Assembly: GCF_018130215.1 (NCBI RefSeq)
Contig: NZ_JAFCKQ010000047.1
Coordinates: 1 to 60,978, forward strand
Source of the DNA: Bradyrhizobium jicamae
GTDB taxonomy: Bacteria; Pseudomonadota; Alphaproteobacteria; Rhizobiales; Xanthobacteraceae
Direction of reading: 5' to 3'
Length of the DNA: 60,978 bases
A program made the translations under genes and the position numbers. Every line of letters starts with the position of its first letter. Position 1 is the first letter of the stretch. The notes under the pieces were generated by a model, which did no database searches, had not been told where the DNA came from, and worked only from the letters and a program-made list of their open reading frames with translations. Of this stretch, positions 53,339 through 60,636 are shown piece after piece.

Positions 53339-54210
53339 GATGCGCTACCTTCGTCGGCCTCGTCATCGGCCGGACCATCGGGGCCCTCGCGATAGACATA
53401 CATGCCGAAATTCCAGCGATAGTCGCCGCCCTTGTCCTTGGCGAGCGCTCGATTGGCCTCGCGGTTCAGGACCTTCAGCGCCTCCATCGCGAGTTCGCGC
53501 GAGCGTCCGTCGAGACGCTTGGCGAGCTTGGCCGACAGCCCGTCATAATGCACGGCGCGCTCGAGGAAGCGCGGCGTGACCGACGACACGTTGACCTCGG
53601 CGGCGGCGACATGGTCATGCAGGTTGCGGCCGAGATAGTGCCATTTGCGATCGTCGTCGCCGTGCGGCACGAAGGCTTCCTCGACCAGCACGATCTCGCC
53701 GTCGTCATTGATGGTGACGAGCTTGCGGTCGAGCCACTCGTCGAGCACCGCGCGCGGGCGCACGTCCTTGGTGATCGATTCGACCAACGCCTCGAACGAG
53801 GGCGCAGCACCTTCGGCGGTGCGTGGCAGCGGCAGCGGATCGCCCTTCGCGTCGGTGAATTCCGGTGCGGCCAGCCAGCGCGCGATGATCGCGCTGGTCC
53901 GCGACAGCGTCGCCGGAACCTCGTTGACCGGCGCGCCGGCGCCGCGCAGCCGCGCCACCTCCTTGCGATGGATGCCGGTCAGCAGGCTGACGCGGCTGTC
54001 GGTCTGCTCCTTGCCTTCGAGCGCAAAATCATGTTCCGCAACGTTGACATAGAGCTCGCGCAACAGCTGGGTCAGCGCCGGAAAGGTCATGCCGCCGCGA
54101 ATGCAAAGCCGGACCAGCGGCCGCAGCATGCGCGCGAGCGGCGCGTGCAGCTTTGCTGCGGCGATCGGCGGAGGCGATGCCGGCTTCGATTTCGGGGCTT
54201 TGGCATTCAT
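53335..54210 (-). CDS. DUF6502 family protein
   Basis: The 291-residue protein resembles DUF6502: LARMLRPLVRLCIRGGMTFPALTQLLRELYVNVAEHDF, a segment that looks like a winged-helix fold, then SRVSLLTGIHRKEVARLR with helix-turn-helix character, and the C-terminal HYDGLSAKLAKRLDGRSRELAMEALKVLNREANRALA. DNA binding is plausible, so it may be a regulator, but no activity is established. ATG 54210 is used; TTG 54216 is two codons upstream. A promoter with TAAAAT 6 nt before the ATG predicts a leaderless message. It is translationally coupled to DUF5666. Confidence 0.8.
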   Translation of the reverse strand: MNAKAPKSKPASPPPIAAAKLHAPLARMLRPLVRLCIRGGMTFPALTQLLRELYVNVAEHDFALEGKEQTDSRVSLLTGIHRKEVARLRGAGAPVNEVPATLSRTSAIIARWLAAPEFTDAKGDPLPLPRTAEGAAPSFEALVESITKDVRPRAVLDEWLDRKLVTINDDGEIVLVEEAFVPHGDDDRKWHYLGRNLHDHVAAAEVNVSSVTPRFLERAVHYDGLSAKLAKRLDGRSRELAMEALKVLNREANRALAKDKGGDYRWNFGMYVYREGPDGPADDEADEGSAS

Positions 54211-54216
54211 GCCCAA

Positions 54217-54245
54217 ATTTTAGCCGCGCGTGGCGTGGGATACAA
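54217..54245 (-). promoter_or_regulatory. Promoter of DUF6502-DUF5666 operon
   Basis: On the minus strand TTGTAT (54245-54240) and TAAAAT (54222-54217) are spaced by exactly 17 nt. The ATG follows 6 nt after the -10, so the transcript should start at or next to the start codon. The -35 lies in the centre of operator copy 1. Confidence 0.55.
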
Positions 54246-54251
54246 TCCCAC
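54235..54251. promoter_or_regulatory. Operator copy 1 (GTGNGA-N5-TCCCAC)
   Basis: GTGGGATACAATCCCAC is a perfect 6-5-6 palindrome. It covers the -35 of the DUF6502 promoter and lies upstream of the promoter of the MerR-like gene. Confidence 0.75.
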
Positions 54252-54267
54252 CTTTTTACAATTGCCG

Positions 54268-54296
54268 TTGACGTGTGACATTTTCCCACCTAAGGC
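54268..54296 (+). promoter_or_regulatory. Promoter of MerR-like gene with embedded operator copy 2
   Basis: TTGACG (54268-54273) is followed by a 17-bp spacer and TAAGGC (54291-54296). The operator copy GTGTGACATTTTCCCAC (54273-54289) fills the spacer, the classic place for a repressor. The -10 is weak. Centres of copies 1 and 2 are 38 bp apart. Confidence 0.6.
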
Positions 54297-54333
54297 AAGC
54301 CGGAAACATTGGAACCAGCGAACCCGACCGCCG

Positions 54334-54762
54334 ATGACACCTATCCGATTCGACCTCGAGATCGCGCGGGCCTGCCGGATGGCCCAGGTGCCCTATGAGG
54401 AATTCGTCTCGACGGTGATGGCCGGTGCCTATCCCTGCCTGCCCGGCGCGATCCCCGGCTCGCCGCGCCATTTCGACGAGACCGACCTGCTGGCGATGTA
54501 TATCTACGGCCGGCTGCTCGCCTTCGGCTTCGGACCATTGCGGTCGGGCGAATATGCCTGCCGGGCCCATGGCGGCCTGGCGGCGGAGCCGCGGGCGCGA
54601 TCGATCTCGATTGCGCTCGAGCCCGATGGTGGCAAGCGCGTCGTCGTCGAGCGCGACGCGCCTTCTGCGCCCCTGCCATCAGCAAAAATCCAGTTCGACA
54701 TCGTCGCCATCAGGCAGTGGCTGGCGCAATCAAGCGAAGGCATTGCCGCCGAGCCGGCCTAA
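54334..54762 (+). CDS. Small MerR-like winged-helix protein, candidate regulator
   Basis: I do not recognise a named family. The 142-residue protein has DLEIARACRMAQVPYEEFVSTVM, which reads like a MerR recognition helix pair, then a wing and PRHFDETDLLAMYIYGRLLAFGFGP, matching the helix after the wing in MerR proteins (RxFxxxDLxxL...LxxxGF). The C-terminal 60 residues are Pro/Ala-rich with a valine-rich strand. ATG 54334 is the only ATG in frame after the promoter; the open frame upstream is antisense to DUF6502. With two operators in its own promoter, autoregulation is likely if it binds DNA. Confidence 0.7.
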   Translation: MTPIRFDLEIARACRMAQVPYEEFVSTVMAGAYPCLPGAIPGSPRHFDETDLLAMYIYGRLLAFGFGPLRSGEYACRAHGGLAAEPRARSISIALEPDGGKRVVVERDAPSAPLPSAKIQFDIVAIRQWLAQSSEGIAAEPA

Positions 54763-54877
54763 GGCATTTTTTCATCGCCCGCGTCGCCGGCTCCTCTGCG
54801 CATCTGGCAGTACGGCGCGACACCGCACGGCCCTGCTCCGTCACCTGCTCCCCGCAAAAAGTTTTCCACCGCCTTAT

Positions 54878-54894
54878 GTGGGACATAATCCCAC
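54878..54894. promoter_or_regulatory. Operator copy 3 (GTGNGA-N5-TCCCAC)
   Basis: GTGGGACATAATCCCAC is a perfect 6-5-6 palindrome and the counterpart of copy 1, here 92 bp before the first gene of the polysaccharide operon. Confidence 0.75.
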
Positions 54895-54911
54895 ATTCTA
54901 GTCCCGCTCAA

Positions 54912-54940
54912 TTGACGTGTGAAATTTTCCCACGTACACA
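54912..54940 (+). promoter_or_regulatory. Promoter of polysaccharide operon with embedded operator copy 4
   Basis: TTGACG (54912-54917), a 17-bp spacer and TACACA (54935-54940) repeat the layout of the promoter at 54268. GTGTGAAATTTTCCCAC (54917-54933) fills the spacer. Copies 3 and 4 are centred 39 bp apart. Confidence 0.6.
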
Positions 54941-54969
54941 ACATCCATCGAGCAGGGGAATTCAACGCA

Positions 54970-55128
54970 ATGTCTGTCCGTTCCGGTCGGTTCGCCGAGA
55001 TCACACATCCGTTCACGCCGCGCGCCCCGTGCGGCCCGATCGAGCCGGTGTTCCCGGCGCTGCTGCGCTCGGTGATCTTCTTCGCCGCGCTCGCCATGCC
55101 CTTTGTCATTGCGCTGGTCGCGGCATGA
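54970..55128 (+). CDS. 52-residue single-pass membrane protein
   Basis: This small protein has a polar, Pro-rich first half (FAEITHPFTPRAPCGPIEPVFP) and one C-terminal helix (LLRSVIFFAALAMPFVIALVAA). It is first in the operon, its stop overlaps the next start as ATGA, and AGGGGAA precedes ATG 54970. It may be a small subunit or regulator of the export complex; no homolog comes to mind. Confidence 0.65.
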   Translation: MSVRSGRFAEITHPFTPRAPCGPIEPVFPALLRSVIFFAALAMPFVIALVAA

Positions 55129-57092
55129 GCGGAGCGCACTTCCCCATGATGACGCTCAATGCGCCGACCCGACGCCCGTCGGTGCTGCACATCTTCAAGG
55201 TCTATTATCCCGACCTGTTCGGCGGCACGCTGTCGGTGATCCGCGACATCTGCACCGGACTGAAGGACACCTTCACCGCCGCCGTGCTGGTCTGCTCGCG
55301 CTCCGGCGGCGCGCCGAAGATCGTGGTGAACGACGTCGCGGTCGAGCGCGTCCATTCCTTCGGCGACGTGCTGTCGCTGCCGGCCGCGCCGACCTATCCG
55401 TGGCGGCTGTGGCGCCGCATCACCGAACACGACCTGCTGGCACTGCACGCCCCCTTCCCGCTGGCCGATCTGGTGTTCGCGTTCGGCCTGGGCCGTGGCC
55501 GCCCGCTGGTCGTGCACTGGCACGCCGACATCGTCACGCATGCGGGACTGCGCTTCATCGTCGAACCGATGATGCGGCGGACCTTGCGGCGCGCCGCCGC
55601 GATCATCGTGTCCGATCCCGTGCTGGTCGAGACCACGCCGTTGCTGCAGGAGTTCGCCGACAAGTGCCACGCCGTTCCGTTCGGCGTCGATGTCGCGAAA
55701 TATGACCGGCCGGCCGTGCAGCCCGCCGACGTCAATGCGCGCGGCCGCCTCGTCCTCGCCTGCGGGCGCCTCGTTCCCTACAAGGGTTTCGACGTGCTGG
55801 TGCGCGCCGCCCACAGCCGGAATTTCGAGGTCTGGATCGTCGGCGAAGGCCGCGAGCGCGAGCACCTCGAGCAATTGATCCGCGACTATGGCCTGCAGGA
55901 CCGTGTCCGCCTGCTCGGCTCGGTTCCCGAGAGCGAGCGCGTCAAGCTGATGCGCATCGCCGACGTCTTCGTGATGCCGTCGGTCACCAATGCGGAGACC
56001 TTCGGGCTGGTGCAGCTCGAGGCGATGGCCGCGGGCCGCCCCGTCATCAACACCGCGCTCGACACCGGCGTGCCGTACGTTGCGCGCGACGGCATCGAGG
56101 CGATCACGGTGCCGCCGGGCGACGCACCCGCGCTGGCCGATGCGATCGAGACCCTGATCAACGATCCGGACCGCCGCCGGCGCATGGGCCAGGCCGCGCG
56201 CCACCGTGCCGTGACGAAATACTCAACCACAGCCTTCAGGGAGGGAGTCGAGACGGTGTACCGTAGGGTCGTTGCCGAAGAAGCCATAGCCGCGAAGGAC
56301 GTGGGTTTATCAGCCCCAGCCTCGCGTCCCCACACGGCGGGGGGCTTCGTCGGCGCGATCCGGATCGCGGCGGCGCTGGCCTGGTCAGACATGCGCCATC
56401 GCTACGTCCGCTCCCTCCTTGGACCCTTCTGGATGTCGATCCAGATGGCGATCATGGTGGGCGTGCTCGGCTCGGTCATCGGGCACTTCTCCAATGCCGG
56501 AGCCGTGGCACGCCTGCCGATGCTCGCGGCAAGCCTCACGGCATGGACATTCCTCAACAGCGTCGTGCTCGACGCCACCACCGCCTTGCAGGGGGCCACC
56601 AGCCTGATCAAGGACCGCGCGTTGCCGCCGGTCATCTTCCTGCTGCAGTGCACCTTCCGGCAGGGGCTGTTCGCGCTCCACAACGCGACCGTCCCGCTGA
56701 TCCTCTGGCTCGCGCTGACGCCGCGGGACATCAGCGGCGCTTTCGTCGCACTGCCGGGGCTCGCGCTCTTCATCGTGTGCACGCTCGCGCTGAGCCTCGT
56801 GCTCGGCGCGCTGGCAACGCGCTACCGCGACATCAAGCCGATCATCGAGTCTTCGCTGACTCTGGCGTTCCTGTCCTCGCCGATCATCTGGACGTCAGAC
56901 ATGATCGATCGCAGCTCGCCCGTGATGCGGCTCAACCCGCTGACGCATCTGTTCGCGATCTGGCGCGAGCCGCTTGTGACCGGCCATGTCGCGACGACGA
57001 GCCTGCTCTACGTGCTCGGCTGCCTCGCCGTCCTGCTGCTTGCCGCGGTCGTGACGGTGACCCATCTGCGCAAGGCCGCGTTCTGGATCTAG
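55125..57092 (+). CDS. Fusion of GT4 glycosyltransferase and ABC-2 polysaccharide permease
   Basis: The 655-residue protein joins two normally separate proteins in one frame. Residues 1-385 are a GT-B family 4 glycosyltransferase: HIFKVYYPDLFGG, VVHWHADIV, LACGRLVPYKGFDVLVRA, and the EX7E donor motif in NAETFGLVQLEAMAAGRPV. Residues 408-655 are a Wzm-like ABC-2 permease: MRHRYVRSLLGPFWMSIQMAI, six helices, RYRDIKPIIESSL, and LNPLTHLFAIWREPL. A linker of about 22 residues joins them. It probably couples sugar addition to export at the inner membrane. ATG 55125 overlaps the previous stop; ATG 55146 with GGAG upstream is the alternative. The ATPase gene starts 3 nt later. Confidence 0.88.
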   Translation: MSGAHFPMMTLNAPTRRPSVLHIFKVYYPDLFGGTLSVIRDICTGLKDTFTAAVLVCSRSGGAPKIVVNDVAVERVHSFGDVLSLPAAPTYPWRLWRRITEHDLLALHAPFPLADLVFAFGLGRGRPLVVHWHADIVTHAGLRFIVEPMMRRTLRRAAAIIVSDPVLVETTPLLQEFADKCHAVPFGVDVAKYDRPAVQPADVNARGRLVLACGRLVPYKGFDVLVRAAHSRNFEVWIVGEGREREHLEQLIRDYGLQDRVRLLGSVPESERVKLMRIADVFVMPSVTNAETFGLVQLEAMAAGRPVINTALDTGVPYVARDGIEAITVPPGDAPALADAIETLINDPDRRRRMGQAARHRAVTKYSTTAFREGVETVYRRVVAEEAIAAKDVGLSAPASRPHTAGGFVGAIRIAAALAWSDMRHRYVRSLLGPFWMSIQMAIMVGVLGSVIGHFSNAGAVARLPMLAASLTAWTFLNSVVLDATTALQGATSLIKDRALPPVIFLLQCTFRQGLFALHNATVPLILWLALTPRDISGAFVALPGLALFIVCTLALSLVLGALATRYRDIKPIIESSLTLAFLSSPIIWTSDMIDRSSPVMRLNPLTHLFAIWREPLVTGHVATTSLLYVLGCLAVLLLAAVVTVTHLRKAAFWI

Positions 57093-57095
57093 GGC

Positions 57096-57836
57096 ATGGC
57101 CAGCATCACACTTCGCGACGTCTGCCTCGATTATCCCCTCTATGGCGCCTACGACTTCTCGCTGAAGCGCCGTCTGCTCGGGCGGCTGCTCCGCCAGGGC
57201 AGCGAGATGCGGACCATCCGGGCGATCGACAATGTCTCGATCGAGGCAAAAGCCGGCGCGCGTATCGGGCTGGCCGGGCCGAACGGCTCAGGCAAATCGA
57301 CCCTGCTGCGGCTGATCGCCGGCGTGTTTCCGGCGAGCAGCGGCCAGGTCGCGATCTCAGGCAACATCGTGCCGCTGCTCGGCCTCGGCGCCGGCGTCAA
57401 TCTCGATTTCGTCGCCGCCGACAATATCAGCCTGTTGCTGCGGATCAGCGGACGCAAGCCGACGCCTGACATCCTCGACGAGATCTGGGCGTTCACCGAG
57501 CTCGATGACCGCATGCGGCGCCTGCCGCTGCGGATGTTCTCCTCGGGCATGCTGATGCGCGTACTGTTCGCGACCGCGACCGCATTTCCGGCCGACATCC
57601 TCCTGCTCGATGAATGGCTCAGCGTAGTCGACGAGAATTTTTCCGCGAAAGCGGAAGAGCGGCTGCTCAAGATGGTCGAGACCGCGGCCATCGTGATCAT
57701 CGCATCACATGATCACGGGCTGCTGCGGCGCACCTGCAACAGCATCATCAATCTCGACCACGGCCGTATCGCCAGCCAGATCCCGCTCGATGCGCCCGTC
57801 CCATTTCCCCTCGAGCTCAGAGAAAAGCGCGCATGA
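57096..57836 (+). CDS. ABC transporter ATP-binding protein, Wzt/KpsT type
   Basis: The 246-residue ATPase pairs with the permease half of the preceding protein to export a polysaccharide. Walker A is GPNGSGKST at about residues 65-73, the signature is FSSGMLMR in place of LSGGQ, and Walker B is ILLLDEWLSVVDE. These variants and the N-terminal YPLYGAYDFSLKRRLL are typical of O-antigen and capsule exporters. It lacks the C-terminal carbohydrate-binding domain of long Wzt proteins, so the exported chain is not expected to need a Wzt-read cap. It overlaps the next gene by four bases. Confidence 0.92.
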   Translation: MASITLRDVCLDYPLYGAYDFSLKRRLLGRLLRQGSEMRTIRAIDNVSIEAKAGARIGLAGPNGSGKSTLLRLIAGVFPASSGQVAISGNIVPLLGLGAGVNLDFVAADNISLLLRISGRKPTPDILDEIWAFTELDDRMRRLPLRMFSSGMLMRVLFATATAFPADILLLDEWLSVVDENFSAKAEERLLKMVETAAIVIIASHDHGLLRRTCNSIINLDHGRIASQIPLDAPVPFPLELREKRA

Positions 57837-59287
57837 ACAAGATCCTGGTCGTCAGCGAGGCGCTCGGCGAACCCAACCACAAGCGTGGCATCTTCCACTT
57901 CACGCGCGAACTGATCCGTTCCCTCGCCGCGGAAGGCCATGCGCTGACCCTCGTCGTCGAGACCACGCGCCGCTATCGCAAGCTGCGCAGCCGCCAGCAG
58001 CGCACGCGGCTGTTGCCGCAGGATTCGCGGCTGATCGAGTTGCTCGCGCTGTATCGCTTCCTCGACGAGACCAACATGGACTCGCCGATGATGATGCGCG
58101 GCGGGCTGCGCCGTACCGTCGACTGGTTCAAGCACAAGCTCGACGTCGCGACTTCCCGGGAATTCTTCGTCGCGTTCCTGCGCTCGATCTGCCTGTTGCC
58201 GACCCAGGTCCGGCTGATCGAGAACCGTACCGCAGGCCTCGAATACATCCCGACCGATCTGCGTCATCTCGAGCTGTTTGGCGAGTTCCTGCTCGAGCCC
58301 GGCTTCTACAGCTATCAGGACACTTCGGCGCTGACCCGGCTGCCGCCGCCGCGCATCGACGCGCGCGGCTACGATGTCATCCTGGTCGACACGCCGACGC
58401 GGGTTGCGATCCGTCGCGACCGTGGCGCCAAGGTGATCTGCGTGATCCACGATCTGCTCCCGATCACCGATCTCAAGCTGGACGACATCGCGACGCGGCT
58501 GTTCCTGTCGCGCCTGTTCACCAGCGTGCACCAGGCCGACGAGCTGGCCTTCGTCTCCAACTACAGCATGAGCCGCTTCCGCGCCCTGCTGCCGCAATTC
58601 GCGCATATTCCGGCGCGCGTGGTCTACCCGCGGACCCGGTTCGATCTGGAAACCTCCGTTGCACCGGCCGCTGCGCCGGCGGCCGGCGGTGCACGGCCGA
58701 GCTTCGTCGTCATCGTCTCGAACGAGCCGCGCAAGAACCTCGCCGCCGTCATCCGCGCGTTCCGCAAGCTCCCGCAGGCCGATCTCGTCGTGATCGGCTA
58801 TGCCGGTGGCATGAGCCGGACCGCCAATTTGCCGAAGAACGTCCGCTTTTCCGGCTATGTCGAGGAGCACGAGAAGGCGGCGCTGATCGCAAGCGCGCAC
58901 GGCCTGATCATGCCGAGCCTTGCCGAAGGGTTCGGCGTTCCGATCATCGAGGCGCTGGCGGCCAACACGCCGGTGCTGTGCTCCGATATCTCCGTATTCC
59001 GCGAGGTCGCCGGTGACCTCGCCGACTATTTCGATCCGTTCTCGACCGAGTCGATCTGCGCGTCGGTGACCCGCGTGCTGGCGGGGCAGGACGAATGGCG
59101 CGCGCGGATCCGCGAACGCCGCGCCGAGCTCGCCGAGCGCTTCGGACATGAGACCCAGGCGCGCGATCTCCTGAGCCACGGCGCGTCGGCCGAGAGCCGC
59201 GGCGCCGCCACGACGGATTTGATGGCAACGCCGGAATACGACCAACTCGCTGCCGTCGCCGCCCAGGTCATGCGGCAGGCGTCATGA
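57833..59287 (+). CDS. Family 4 glycosyltransferase
   Basis: The 484-residue protein is a GT-B glycosyltransferase. The N-terminal acceptor half starts ILVVSEALGEPNHKRGIFHFTRELIRSL; a long central insertion (about 60-160) is unusual. The donor half has VVIVSNEPRKNLAAVIRAF, VRFSGYVEEHEKAALIASAHGLIMPSLAEGFGVPIIEALAANTPVL (EX7E motif), and ends in an Ala-rich tail. It is cytoplasmic or membrane-peripheral and adds sugars to the chain exported by this operon. ATGA overlaps join it to both neighbours. Confidence 0.9.
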   Translation: MNKILVVSEALGEPNHKRGIFHFTRELIRSLAAEGHALTLVVETTRRYRKLRSRQQRTRLLPQDSRLIELLALYRFLDETNMDSPMMMRGGLRRTVDWFKHKLDVATSREFFVAFLRSICLLPTQVRLIENRTAGLEYIPTDLRHLELFGEFLLEPGFYSYQDTSALTRLPPPRIDARGYDVILVDTPTRVAIRRDRGAKVICVIHDLLPITDLKLDDIATRLFLSRLFTSVHQADELAFVSNYSMSRFRALLPQFAHIPARVVYPRTRFDLETSVAPAAAPAAGGARPSFVVIVSNEPRKNLAAVIRAFRKLPQADLVVIGYAGGMSRTANLPKNVRFSGYVEEHEKAALIASAHGLIMPSLAEGFGVPIIEALAANTPVLCSDISVFREVAGDLADYFDPFSTESICASVTRVLAGQDEWRARIRERRAELAERFGHETQARDLLSHGASAESRGAATTDLMATPEYDQLAAVAAQVMRQAS

Positions 59288-60636
59288 CCCCTGCGGCCAT
59301 CGACATGACCGCCCGGCCGTCGACACGATGGCCCGCCCGCACCCGGAGCTGGTTCGGTTCGGCCGCCTACGCGCGCACGACCGATCTTCTGATCGCGCTC
59401 GCGGCGGCGTCCCTGCCGTGGTCAACCTCGGCGCTGACCATCTTCATCCTGCTCTGGCTCGTCGCGGTCATTCCGACCATCGACTGGGAGCAGTTCGTCC
59501 TCGATCTCGTCACCCCGCCTGTCGCGCTGGCGCTTGCGCTCGTCGCGCTGACGCTGATCGGCCTGACATGGTCCGAAGCCGGCTGGGCCGAGCGGCTGCA
59601 CGGGCTGAAGCCGCTCAGCAAGCTCCTGCTGTTGCCGTTCCTGCTGACCTATTTCCAGCGCTCGCAACGCGGGTTGGACGTGTTCATCGCCTTCCTGATC
59701 TCCTGCGCGCTGATGATGGTGCTGTCCTGGGTTGTGCTGGCGTGGCCGCAGCTCAAGCTGACCCACACCGCCTCCGCCGGCGTGCCGGTGAAGAACTATC
59801 TCGACCAGAGCCAGGAATTCACGTTGTGCGCCTTCGCGCTGGCGTTGCCGGCACTCACGGCGCTGCGCGCGCGAAACCGGGTTGCAACGGCCGGCTACCT
59901 GGCGCTGATCCTGCTGTTCGTCGCCAACATGGTCTACGTCGCCTCGGCGCGGACCGCGCTGGTCTACATGCCCGTGCTGCTGATCCTGTTCGCCGCGCGT
60001 TATCTCAGCCGGCGCGCCACGCGGGCGCTGCTCGCGGGCGCTGCGTTGGCAAGCGTCGTGATCTGGAGCACGTCGCCCTATCTCCGCCAGCGCGTCGCCG
60101 ATGTCACGATCGAATACCGCGCCCACGACACGTCCGGCATCGCATCGACAGCGCAGCGGCTCACATATTGGCAGAAATCGCTGAAATTCATCGCCGCAGC
60201 TCCGCTGCTCGGCCACGGCACCGGGTCGATCAAGCACCTGTTCACCCGCGACGCGGTCGGACAGACCGGCCTCGAGGCCGAGGTGGTCAACAATCCGCAC
60301 AACCAGACCCTCAACGTCGCCATTCAGTGGGGCCTTGTCGGCGTCTTCTTGCTGTATGCGATGTGGATCAGCCAACTCAGGCTATTCGCCGGCCGCGATC
60401 TCGTGGCCTGGATCGGGCTTGCCACGGTCGTGCAGAACGTCACGAGCTCGCTGCTCAACTCGCATCTCGCCGACTTTCACGAGGGATGGATGTACGTGAT
60501 CGGCGTCGGCGTCGCCGGAGGCATGGCGCTGCGCGCCAGCCGGCCCGAGAAGATGCTCGCGGACACCGCTGCAGCCGGCAGCGCACGCGTCCACGCCAAC
60601 GACCAAGCCTCGCCGGATCCAGCCTCGCGCCCGTGA
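59284..60636 (+). CDS. O-antigen ligase/polymerase family membrane protein
   Basis: The 450-residue protein has about twelve membrane helices and the Wzy_C/WaaL domain, marked by the large periplasmic loop (about 265-345) with GHGTGSIKHLF and NNPHNQTLNVAIQWGLVGVF. That His and the preceding Arg residues are typical of ligases transferring undecaprenyl-linked glycans. It would attach or polymerise the polysaccharide outside the inner membrane. The C-terminal 40 residues are polar and Ala/Pro-rich. It ends the operon. Ligase versus polymerase cannot be decided from sequence. Confidence 0.88.
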   Translation: MTPAAIDMTARPSTRWPARTRSWFGSAAYARTTDLLIALAAASLPWSTSALTIFILLWLVAVIPTIDWEQFVLDLVTPPVALALALVALTLIGLTWSEAGWAERLHGLKPLSKLLLLPFLLTYFQRSQRGLDVFIAFLISCALMMVLSWVVLAWPQLKLTHTASAGVPVKNYLDQSQEFTLCAFALALPALTALRARNRVATAGYLALILLFVANMVYVASARTALVYMPVLLILFAARYLSRRATRALLAGAALASVVIWSTSPYLRQRVADVTIEYRAHDTSGIASTAQRLTYWQKSLKFIAAAPLLGHGTGSIKHLFTRDAVGQTGLEAEVVNNPHNQTLNVAIQWGLVGVFLLYAMWISQLRLFAGRDLVAWIGLATVVQNVTSSLLNSHLADFHEGWMYVIGVGVAGGMALRASRPEKMLADTAAAGSARVHANDQASPDPASRP

